From Shimia sp051201625 (GTDB lineage Bacteria; Pseudomonadota; Alphaproteobacteria; Rhodobacterales; Rhodobacteraceae): 64,000 bases of DNA. The notes under the pieces are model-generated. The model had not been told where the DNA came from, made no database searches, and saw only the letters and a list, made by a program, of their open reading frames with translations. The stretch is from contig NZ_CP179203.1 of NCBI RefSeq assembly GCF_051201625.1, positions 2,914,001 to 2,978,000 of the forward strand, read 5' to 3'. Position 1 is the stretch's first letter; every line of letters begins with the position of its first letter. Shown here in pieces: positions 56,881 to 64,000 of the stretch. Position numbers and translations under genes: made by a program.

Positions 56881-56955
56881 TGGGGTGTAGCCAAGCGGTA
56901 AGGCAGCAGTTTTTGGTACTGTGTATCGTAGGTTCGAATCCTACCACCCCAGCCA
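56881..56955 (+). tRNA. tRNA-Gln (anticodon TTG), CCA encoded
   Basis: Acceptor TGGGGTG pairs with CACCCCA, D arm GCC...GGC, anticodon stem GCAGT/ACTGT (one G-U) around loop TTTTGGT with anticodon TTG, T arm GTAGG TTCGAAT CCTAC, discriminator G and encoded CCA. All four arms fold by eye. It marks the border of the eroded segment to the right. Confidence 0.95.
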
Positions 56956-57086
56956 TCTTCTCTTACATCAATTGAACAAGCTGTCAGGTCCTTCCATGCT
57001 CCTGGAATGCCCCTGTTTATGCCCCACTGTTCGGGCTCCCCTTTAGGGTTCTCTGGGACAGGGTAACCTCAGGGATTACTATCTGG

Positions 57087-57251
57087 ATGTACGGGGGATT
57101 AGGTGAGCAAATAACCCTATTTGGACCCATCGGCGCTGACGTTAGACACACCGACCATGAAATCGTAGATTTTGGATCTAAGCATTACGAGGTTGCAGAT
57201 GTCATAAACCAGGCGCTTCGATTAATCCTCGGCCCTCGGCCGTTTCAGTGA
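57087..57251 (+). pseudogene. C-terminal stub resembling an M20-family peptidase
   Basis: 54 codons from ATG to TGA, with the frame open upstream to 56976. The text GGLGEQITLFGPIGADVRH, then TDHEIVDF, corresponds in layout to the end of M20 (ArgE/DapE-like) proteins, where FGPG and HTPDE-type residues occur. The rest of the gene is missing, cut off near the tRNA 3' end. Homology is by eye and not certain. Confidence 0.4.
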
Positions 57252-57255
57252 CCTA

Positions 57256-58720
57256 TTATCGCCAATGTTGGTCTGCCTGCCCGATGTAGAGGGGATTTGA
57301 CATAGAGTGCAAGCCACCAGTGGCATCCCGAAGTTCTAAGGTAAACCACTGACCAGCCTTTGCGTGTACATAATGAATTGCCGAGTGCTGTTCATCACAG
57401 CGCCAGCGTTTTGTTACACGTCCCCGACAAATTAATCGTGCCTCCAGATCAACAACCACATCGTCCGAAACACTCTGCACCCAACCACAGGATATCGTAA
57501 TCTCTCCAGCCACAACAAGATCGCCCATCGCCGCCATCCTACCATCACCACCGCGCGCATCGAAGCTGAGTTCTGGACCGCCGGTTACATAACTATGGCC
57601 AAGCTTAATCGCCGCCAGGATTTCGGCTTCGGTGTTGTCGTTTGCAAACACGCGGTTGGTAGATATCCGATATCCTGAGCGGATTGGGCGGTGAGTATCA
57701 GTACCGCCCGTCGCAATCATGCGATACCCGCTATTCAGCCATTGGTAGAAAAGACGCACAGAATCTTCGTTAAAGGAGTACTCAGTCCATTCCCGATTCC
57801 AGATTTCCACATGGCGCGCTGGTCCTGGCAACATATCGGAATGCGCCCAGCGACAACCCGTACAGAACGGGTGTCCCTCTGCCTTTGGGTGGGCGATAAT
57901 AAAAAAGAGCTCCCGCCTGTTGTAGTGATCGAACACTGCCACTCATTGTGGTGCCGTCTTTGACGCGCCAATCTATCCAATCCTCTTTGCCCAAAACCAA
58001 AGAGTGGCCATTGAAAGTGGTCAGTTCCACACCGGCGATCACGGTGATTGTGTTGCCAGCCAGTTGCCGAATTTCGGGAAGGGCGGATGAAGTATTGTGA
58101 TCAGTCAATGCAATGAAATCGTATCCACGCTGATGCGCGACCGAAAGATATTCGGCCGGACTATAGTCACCATCGGAGTGAAAAGTGTGGCCATGAAGAT
58201 CGCCTGTATACCAGCCCGGGCCTCGTCGCCGAGCCGCTTGCAGCGCTTTCGGCAGTGGTTCCATGTCGATGGTTTGAATTTCGGCAATTTCACAGGTGAA
58301 CTCGATTTGATACGTCACACCTCCAGGTGGCAGAATGCGGTGCACATCAATTTCAACCAGCCATTCTCCTGGCTCTATCGGACCTTTTAAATACCCAGGC
58401 GAAGCCCACAGACTCGAAATTATGGGGTTCTGGTCAGCGTTGTTGTGTCGAGTACCTCGCGCACCGTTAGGCCCATAAATCGAGATGGATAGCTGGTGTG
58501 CAATTGGCCCAACGCCCGGGTGACGCGGCTCGTGGGTGAAAGCAACACGGATAGTGCCAGTGCCTTTAGGCACTTTGAACTGGTGCGCGACGTGGGTTGC
58601 CATATCCTCAAGCGTAAGGCGACCCTCAAACAATTGCCTCATAGATTCCCCCGCATTCGTAGTGATGGGCCTCCAAAACCCATCAGCGATGATTTCAACC
58701 TCGCGATACGACTCCGTCAA
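57256..58720 (-). pseudogene. PHP-domain (CehA/McbA-like) metallohydrolase, split by a frameshift
   Basis: Two overlapping frames encode one protein. The 5' part (58720 or, better, ATG 58642 after GGGGGA) carries the metal motif DLHGHTFHSDG (H176, H178, H181 from 58720) and ALTDHNT. The frame then ends, while IIAHPKAEGHPF and GGTDTH continue in the next frame. Removing one T from the T6 run (A6 at 57901-57906 on the plus strand) restores ALFIIAHPK. About 480 residues if repaired. Sequencing error or true mutation cannot be told apart here. Confidence 0.8.
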
Positions 58721-59159
58721 CTACCCATTTACATCAGGAACGGTATTTGCGGAGCTTGCAAGCACAGACCAAGGGTTAAGAAGTAGTCCAGCGGAAGATC
58801 CATCAAGTCCTTTCGAATTTATCACGGCTTCTTAAAACTAGCGTAGCCATGCTTTTTTTGGGTGTTCCACTTTCAATAAACAACTGAGCCCTCCAGCCCC
58901 AAAGTGTTGACGGTCTAAGCGATTATTGCCAATTTTCTAAAGATATTGTGGCGCCCCAAAGCTTGTACCGGATGTCCCGTTAAATGCTCACCATAAAAAC
59001 TTCCTCCGTCCCAAATCGGAGGACTTACTTTGGTTCTCCACAAAAGCAGAGCTTTACCTTAGATTAGACTCTCTACAGTTCCAAAAGCTTTACAGACAAA
59101 CGGCACACAGAACGGTGGCATCTACTCAAATACATTAACAATCAAGGAGCAGTTAAATT
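58721..59159. other. Divergent region before the iolE cluster
   Basis: 439 bases with no gene seen. It contains an inverted repeat CCTCCG-N8-CGGAGG at 59003-59022, about 140 bases before the first start, a candidate operator or hairpin. The function is not known. Confidence 0.4.
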
Positions 59160-59282
59160 TTGAAAATACGTGAATTACCTGAAATGCCGTGTGGGGTGCT
59201 GAGAAGTTACTGCCAAACCAAGTTCAGTAGTGATATCCCACGAACAGGTGCTCCTCGCGCAAGAATCGATCCAACCGAATGA
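59160..59282 (+). CDS. 40-codon ORF coupled to iolE
   Basis: TTG start at 59160 with AAGGAG nine bases upstream; the product is 40 residues, basic and Cys-containing (MPCGVLRSYC), ending PRARIDPTE. The TGA overlaps the iolE ATG as ATGA. The strong ribosome site and exact overlap suggest it is translated; it could be a leader that couples iolE translation, or the stub of a broken gene. No family recognised. Confidence 0.45.
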   Translation: MKIRELPEMPCGVLRSYCQTKFSSDIPRTGAPRARIDPTE

Positions 59283-60202
59283 AGCTACAGAAAGTTGGTA
59301 TCAGCCCCTTGAGTTGGACAAATCAGAGCATTCTCGAGCTCGGTGATCACATAACCTATGAGAAGAGCATAACGCAGGCTGCCCACAGCGGCTTCACGGG
59401 TGTCGAACTCGGACGCAAATTTCCACAAGATCCAGATGTCGTAAAGGCGACACTTGCCAAAGTCGGGCTCGAGCCCGTTTCCGCATGGTATTCCGGATAT
59501 TTGGGAGAGCGCAGCGTTACTGAGGAATGGCCTCATGCTCTACCGGAACTCATGCATTTGAAAGCCCTTGGTTGCGAGGTCATGGTTTATGGCGAATGTG
59601 CATGCGGCCCGAAAGAGGGTGCCTCGGCAGTTCTTTCCGACACGCCACCACTTAGAAATTTGGAACTCGCGTCCTATGCCAAGCGCGTCTCTGATTTTGC
59701 TGACCGCGTCGCTGAAGCCGGTCTTGTGCTTGTTTATCACCCACATGTCATGATGCCGGTTGAAACGGTGGATGAGATTGACCGGTTTATGACGGCCGCA
59801 GGGGACTCGGTGCACCTCTTGCTCGATACAGGCCATATTGCCATGTCTGGCGGCGACTATCAGATCGTGATGGAGAAATGGTGGGACAAAATTTCTCATA
59901 TCCATCTCAAAGACATTCGCCAATCAGTATACGATGCTATTGATCCAAAGCAGACCAAGTTCGACCAAGCAATTATCGATGGCGTATTCACTGTTCCCGG
60001 AGACGGCGATCTAAACTTCGAACCGTTAATCGCGAAAATCGCGCGTGACGGTTACAAAGGCTGGTTGCTCGTTGAAGCCGAACAGGATCCGCTCAAAGCG
60101 TCGCCGCAAGCCATGGCGAAAACCGCCTTTGACTACATTTCGGAATTGTTGAAGCGCTATGATCTTCCATTTGAAAGGAATACCTACAGTGACGGCTTCT
60201 GA
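59279..60202 (+). CDS. iolE: Myo-inosose-2 dehydratase-like TIM-barrel protein
   Basis: 307 residues of the AP-endonuclease-2/xylose-isomerase-like fold. IolE dehydrates 2-keto-myo-inositol. GISPLSWTN at the N-terminus is the IolE signature; metal ligands are expected in LLLDTGHIAMSGGD, ISHIHLKDI and the final LLVEAEQDP. Intact. It is coupled to the 40-codon ORF before it. Its stop overlaps the first codons of a broken iolG by 14 bases, so it was once an iolE-iolG operon. Confidence 0.92.
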   Translation: MKLQKVGISPLSWTNQSILELGDHITYEKSITQAAHSGFTGVELGRKFPQDPDVVKATLAKVGLEPVSAWYSGYLGERSVTEEWPHALPELMHLKALGCEVMVYGECACGPKEGASAVLSDTPPLRNLELASYAKRVSDFADRVAEAGLVLVYHPHVMMPVETVDEIDRFMTAAGDSVHLLLDTGHIAMSGGDYQIVMEKWWDKISHIHLKDIRQSVYDAIDPKQTKFDQAIIDGVFTVPGDGDLNFEPLIAKIARDGYKGWLLVEAEQDPLKASPQAMAKTAFDYISELLKRYDLPFERNTYSDGF

Positions 60203-60640
60203 ACTCCGTCAACTTGACGTCTGCCTGATTGGATGCGGAAGTATGTGAGCACTTAATGCGCGATCGACACTTTCGAATGGGCGAAGATCTTGCATCAATT
60301 TAGACGGCGATACCCGCATTGGAGCTCCTCTGAACCTGAATTCTGGTGGTTTTCAACCGTCATTTTGATCCACAAATGACAGAAATGAAGAACCGGATCC
60401 TAACCGGCGCCATCGGCCCAGTGGAACAACCGCGCATTTTGAGCCGAAACCGCACTGCACCCGGCATCGGCGATTTGTAGAACTTCGCGGGCTTAATCGC
60501 AGAAACAGCGATCCACGATTTTGATCTATCGCGATGGTTGCTGGATGATGAAATGGTCGAGATTACCTGTATAGGAAATGCCTTAATAAGACCGAATTAC
60601 GAATCCGTTGGGGCCAATGGGGGCACAGGAAGATGCTAGA
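60189..60640 (+). pseudogene. iolG: Decayed inositol 2-dehydrogenase (Gfo/Idh/MocA) remnant
   Basis: Starts at GTG 60189 with AAAGGA upstream and reads LRQLDVCLIGCGSM, the NAD-binding start of the family, then hits TGA at 60246. From 60346 another frame reads FNRHFDPQMTEMKNR, TGAIGPVEQ, then (after a TAG at 60478) LIAETAIHDFDLSRWLL, which are mid-protein Gfo/Idh motifs. Roughly 100 residues between are lost and the frame ends at 60637. Sequence to about 60840 may hold more remnants but is unreadable. Confidence 0.85.
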
Positions 60641-60929
60641 GGGTCACACCGCGGTAGGATTACCCCCGATTGGTCGGTCCGGCACCAAGAAGCCTAGTTA
60701 ATGCAAACAGCCAAGTTCTTGAATACCGCTTCGAGGGTTACCGCGGTTTTGCCAGATTTAGATGACGGTAATCGCGCACCCTTCCTCGCGCACAAAGAAA
60801 GCAAGACACAAAGATTACGACAGACAGTTTCTTGAGATCCCAAATGATATTTCTTAGATTTTAAAGATTAAAGCCGCTCATATTCTTGTCTCTAAACAGG
60901 CTTGGGACGCTATAAAAAGTGCCTTAAAT

Positions 60930-62333
60930 TCAACCAAGTTGAAATGGGTCGGAGACTTTTGGACTATGCCCTGCGGCCTCCAGCGTCGCACCAGCTTTTA
61001 AAAGCAAGTCCTCCCGGAAATGTCCACTGACAAGCTGGACACCAACAGGACGCCGGTTGGCGTACCCAGTTGCTACCGCAAGCGCCGGCAAGCCAAGAGC
61101 AGGCAGCGCGCGCTGTGGCATTTGCATTTCAAAAACTTTTGCAAAGTCGGCCTCAGATTTTACGTCCAATTGTTGATCGAAGGGGAGCTCCCCCGACACA
61201 GGGCAGATCAGTAATGGCCAAGTTTGCAGAAAAATCTCCCACTGTCTGATCAGGCTGATGCGCATCTGAAGTGCTTTCATAATATTTTCGAGATCGACTG
61301 GCTCGGCATCTGCAACCATTTGTTGATACACAAATTGGGAGTCTACTTCGCCTTCAAGTGACAAAAGTTTCTCCGCACCAAGTTTCATATCCGCCATCCA
61401 GAGTTTGGCGTTTATTTCAGCCGCAGCACGCATCGGAGGACACTTAGTCTCCTCAACAATCCAGCCATTCTTTTCTAGATGCATTGCGGCACTAGTGAGT
61501 GCGTTGCGAACTTCAGCGCACACCTTCATCCCATCTGGCGCGAGGGTCAGAGCTGCACGTTTTTCGAATGGTCCGCTATCGTATGAAATCGAACGGTGCC
61601 AAGGATCTCGTACGTCTTTGACCATCATAGAACGAAAGCTTAGCTGAATATCCTCTATCGACCTTGCAATCGGCCCCGACACAGCCATCAGTTGAGCTCC
61701 AATCAGTCGATCAGGAGCGGACGCATTGAAAGCTGGAACCCTACCAATCGTTGGGCGTAAGCCATGCAGACCACAGGCATATGCGGGATAACGAATTGAG
61801 CCAGCAATATCGGTGCCCTGACCTATCGCACAAAGCCCGGCTGCTACCGCTGCCGAAGCACCACCTGACGAACCACCTGGGGTAATTTCCTGATTTCTCG
61901 GGTTGAGGGTTTGGCCATGAATATCATTCTTAGTGAACCAGCGAAGTGAGAAAGCGGGTGTGTTGGAGCGCCCAACTATGATGGCCCCTGCCTTGCGCAA
62001 GTTGGAGACCACCGGGCTGTCTTCTTCGGCAATTACTTTTTCCATAGACCGCAGTCCATTTGTCGTTGGATAGCGCGCCTGATCTACATTTACCTTGATC
62101 GTAATCGGTACACCGGCAAGAGGCCCGGGGTCTTCGCCATTTGCAATGCGCGCGTCTAGCGCCTCAGCTTCTGCAATCGCCTCGCTGCTGCAGTCTTGGA
62201 CGATCGCATTAATAGTGGGGTTTATCGCCTTGATACGCTCCAAGTGCACTCGAGTGATTTCTGTGGCCGAAATTGTTTTTGCGCTTACAGCCTCGGCAAT
62301 ATTGACTGCCGATATATCGTTGAAAACAGGCAC
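60930..62333 (-). CDS. Amidase signature family enzyme
   Basis: 467 residues, complete. The Ser-cisSer-Lys triad is K80 in ITIKVN, S155 in GGSSGG and S179 in GTDIAGSIRYPA. It hydrolyses an amide; the family also contains GatA, but gatA belongs with gatB/gatC and here the C-terminal region is unlike GatA, so a general amidase is favoured. Start GTG 62333 follows GGGGTAA. It stands alone. Confidence 0.92.
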   Translation of the reverse strand: MPVFNDISAVNIAEAVSAKTISATEITRVHLERIKAINPTINAIVQDCSSEAIAEAEALDARIANGEDPGPLAGVPITIKVNVDQARYPTTNGLRSMEKVIAEEDSPVVSNLRKAGAIIVGRSNTPAFSLRWFTKNDIHGQTLNPRNQEITPGGSSGGASAAVAAGLCAIGQGTDIAGSIRYPAYACGLHGLRPTIGRVPAFNASAPDRLIGAQLMAVSGPIARSIEDIQLSFRSMMVKDVRDPWHRSISYDSGPFEKRAALTLAPDGMKVCAEVRNALTSAAMHLEKNGWIVEETKCPPMRAAAEINAKLWMADMKLGAEKLLSLEGEVDSQFVYQQMVADAEPVDLENIMKALQMRISLIRQWEIFLQTWPLLICPVSGELPFDQQLDVKSEADFAKVFEMQMPQRALPALGLPALAVATGYANRRPVGVQLVSGHFREDLLLKAGATLEAAGHSPKVSDPFQLG

Positions 62334-62804
62334 GGCGTTACCCCAAAAATAATCGCATCAATCGGTTAAACCTCTTACACGAGCCTACTAAAATCAAATA
62401 ATAAATACAGCTTCAATTTTTTGCCAAAATTTTTCGAACTTATCAAAAGTGTTACATCGCGAATACCTGTTGTTAATCACAATGCTGGACCCGGATGAGC
62501 GCTATCTTGCTTTCTGGCTAATTGACGCAAAGTACGGGGTGACGTTGATTTCCACTGTACCAAAAATGGGAACGGCGAACTTGTGAGCGGCGGCGAATAT
62601 TGTTGCGTATTTTACTTTCGGCTTCGAAAGCGAGGACTCGCTAAAACGATAAGCCTTCTCTGGGGGTTGGACGAACGAGATTTTATACCATGCCGCAAGC
62701 CTGCAAATTGAGAAAGCATCAGCCTGCTAAATTAGATTAAAGGAGAGCGGGCTATCCATATTCTGCGGAACAAGTTCTAGAATTTCATCTTTCTTCCAGG
62801 GAAC
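62334..62804. other. Intergenic region, no clear gene
   Basis: 471 bases between the amidase start and the CIA30 stop, many stops in all frames; no RNA or repeat seen. Could hold decayed coding sequence. Confidence 0.4.
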
Positions 62805-63272
62805 TTAGTAAAGCCTAACGTCTGAAACAGCGATATCGGCTTGAAAGACGCGTCCAATTGCGAGAACACCAATCCGGCGCAAACGAGCAAGGTCTAAGAC
62901 TTTGTCAGTCTTATGAGGTTCGAATTGCCAAAAGGGGACGCGCAGTGTCGTCCAACTCTGTGGAGCAAAGAAAGATGTACGAAATGATTGCCATGGACGT
63001 GGAAGACCGTCAGTGCGAAGACGTAGGTCATAGGTCTCTTCATTGCCATAAACTTCAATTTCGATACCGGACCAATCGCGTGCATCAAGAACTGAACCAT
63101 CACGTTTCAGATCCGATGCCATCTGAATAAACCCACCATTATTTTTCGTGGAAACCAATCCAGTTAAGCGTGTCGCTGAACGTCCATCGATATTTCCACA
63201 AGCAATTTGACCGCTTGAGACACCGCCCATGACAGCGTCAGCAACGAATTCCCAATTTACTAATGGCCGCAA
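62805..63272 (-). CDS. CIA30-fold (NADH:ubiquinone oxidoreductase intermediate-associated) protein
   Basis: 155 residues. WEFVADAVMGGVSSGQI at the N-terminus, FIQMASDL, then IEIEVYGNEETYDLRLRTDG and LRRIGVLAIG match the CIA30 domain, a galactose-binding-like beta sandwich. Bacterial members have no established role. The start is a TTG at 63272 with AAGGATAAA just upstream. The gene is intact, unlike several neighbours. Confidence 0.85.
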   Translation of the reverse strand: MRPLVNWEFVADAVMGGVSSGQIACGNIDGRSATRLTGLVSTKNNGGFIQMASDLKRDGSVLDARDWSGIEIEVYGNEETYDLRLRTDGLPRPWQSFRTSFFAPQSWTTLRVPFWQFEPHKTDKVLDLARLRRIGVLAIGRVFQADIAVSDVRLY

Positions 63273-63674
63273 AATTTATCCTTTATCCATTTTTCGTTCC
63301 ATCCTCCCAAAAATAGCCCAATATGGTTGTGGTGGGTTCTTGGAATCGGACAGCGGGTCCGATTGCGACATGTTAATGCGCAGGCTGCCCTTTTTGCATC
63401 TTCATTTGCCCGCAATACTTCGTCACAATCGTAAATAAACCACATGGCCGATTGTGAACAACTTAGTCCCTGTAAGTTGCTCACATAGGCACTTTAAGTT
63501 CTATCGGCCATTTACGGAGGCAAATCTTAATTCTGCTGGAAACGTTCCTTTTCTTGAAAATTACCTGATATTGGCTGTCTGGTTCAAGACCGGCCCCTGA
63601 TGCAAATCTCTCACTTGAATTAAAATTCAAAAAGCGAGGAAACTGAAGATTTAACATCAATCTAGGTTAATTAG
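63273..63674. other. Region before the pgk fragment, no clear gene
   Basis: 402 bases. It contains several stops in each frame and no recognisable motif, RNA or repeat. The break point of the pgk fragment lies at its right edge. Confidence 0.4.
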
Positions 63675-64000
63675 ATTTCTTCCAAAATTGAGGTTTTGAA
63701 AAACCTTGTGGTAGCTGTCGATCATCTCATCGTTGGAGGCGGGATGGCCAATACTTTTTTGCTCGCCAACGATGCGCCATTGGGCAAATCTCTGAACGAG
63801 CCCGACCATATTAATACTGTCAAAGAAATTACCCGTTTGGCCAGGTTGTCGGGTTGTACTATTCACTTACCACCAGATGTGGTCGTCGCCCGCGAATTTG
63901 TAGCTGGCGCTGACACCGAAACGGTTGATGCTTTTGGCTGCCCAAAAGACGCAATGATCCTTGATGCAGAGCCCAATGCAGTTACTGCATTTTCAGAGGT
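63675..64000 (+). pseudogene. pgk: Phosphoglycerate kinase, 5'-truncated fragment (3' end beyond window)
   Basis: The frame opens after TAG 63672-63674 and reads ISSKIEVLKNLV, then VDHLIVGGGMANTF, GKSLNEPD and LPPDVVVAREF, the start of the C-terminal (ADP-binding) domain. The N-terminal domain, about 200 residues including the 3-phosphoglycerate site, is missing, and no start codon or ribosome site fits at the break. It could therefore not work as a kinase. An intact pgk is expected elsewhere. The break is a rearrangement or a transferred fragment. Confidence 0.8.

Noticed and set aside
56953..64000. Second copy of the tRNA-Gln 3' end as an island boundary
   Set aside because: I scanned for the T-arm and acceptor sequence to the window end and found no repeat; any boundary would be outside.

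Overview
The window looks like chromosomal DNA of an alphaproteobacterium of the order Rhodobacterales (Roseobacter-like), with base composition close to balanced. This rests on gene content and order: a division/cell-wall block ending ftsA-ftsZ-lpxC-bamD-recN, cobS and cobT close to a J-domain gene and bolA, DUF2484, DUF1467 and DUF6455 genes, an FtsZ tail ending in an alphaproteobacterial-type IPAFLRRQ peptide, and a fused-type PntA. No rRNA, CRISPR array, insertion sequence, integrase or phage gene was seen.

Layout. 0-7 kb: 5' part of pntA (minus), an isoprenylcysteine-methyltransferase-like membrane protein, an SDR oxidoreductase, a PuuD-like hydrolase, a GlcG/HbpS-like protein and malate synthase G (glcB). 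7-15.3 kb: pepN with a coupled membrane protein, a 434-residue protein of unknown function, gatB, a hotdog thioesterase, a DUF4177-type protein, bolA, and a protein with a Cys/His cluster and a C-terminal J-domain. 15.3-22.4 kb: cobS, a small secreted protein and cobT, separated by unusually long gene-free stretches, then an aminopeptidase P. 22.5-38.8 kb (minus): a ClC channel, then recN, bamD, lpxC, ftsZ, ftsA, ftsQ, ddl, murB, three small membrane proteins, murC, murG and ftsW, with many stop/start overlaps that imply translational coupling. 39-45.8 kb: three tandem DUF6455 paralogues, yigZ-like, an M48 lipoprotein peptidase, a histone-deacetylase-like amidohydrolase, a nitroreductase, an EI24 protein, DUF1467, methylmalonyl-CoA epimerase and a GNAT. 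45.8-56.7 kb: a DUF1501/DUF1800 export-linked pair, aspS, carB, a 25-residue lipoprotein and an acyl-CoA dehydrogenase.

From tRNA-Gln (56.88 kb) to the window end the character changes. There is a stub resembling the C-terminus of an M20 peptidase, a PHP-domain gene split by one extra base in an A6 run, an intact iolE preceded by a coupled 40-codon ORF, a decayed iolG remnant overlapping the iolE stop, an amidase, a CIA30-fold protein, and a 5'-truncated phosphoglycerate kinase fragment. Gene density is low and several genes are broken. I read this as an accessory segment beside a tRNA that is being eroded.

Functionally the window is mostly housekeeping: peptidoglycan precursor synthesis and septation, lipid A synthesis, outer-membrane assembly, tRNA charging, carbamoyl phosphate and cobalamin synthesis, and glyoxylate entry through malate synthase G. 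I did not find a clearly new defence or mobile system. The most interesting items are the DUF6455 triplet, the small coupled membrane proteins between murC and murB, the unidentified 434-residue protein, the dyad and direct repeats before the SDR gene, and the eroding inositol region.
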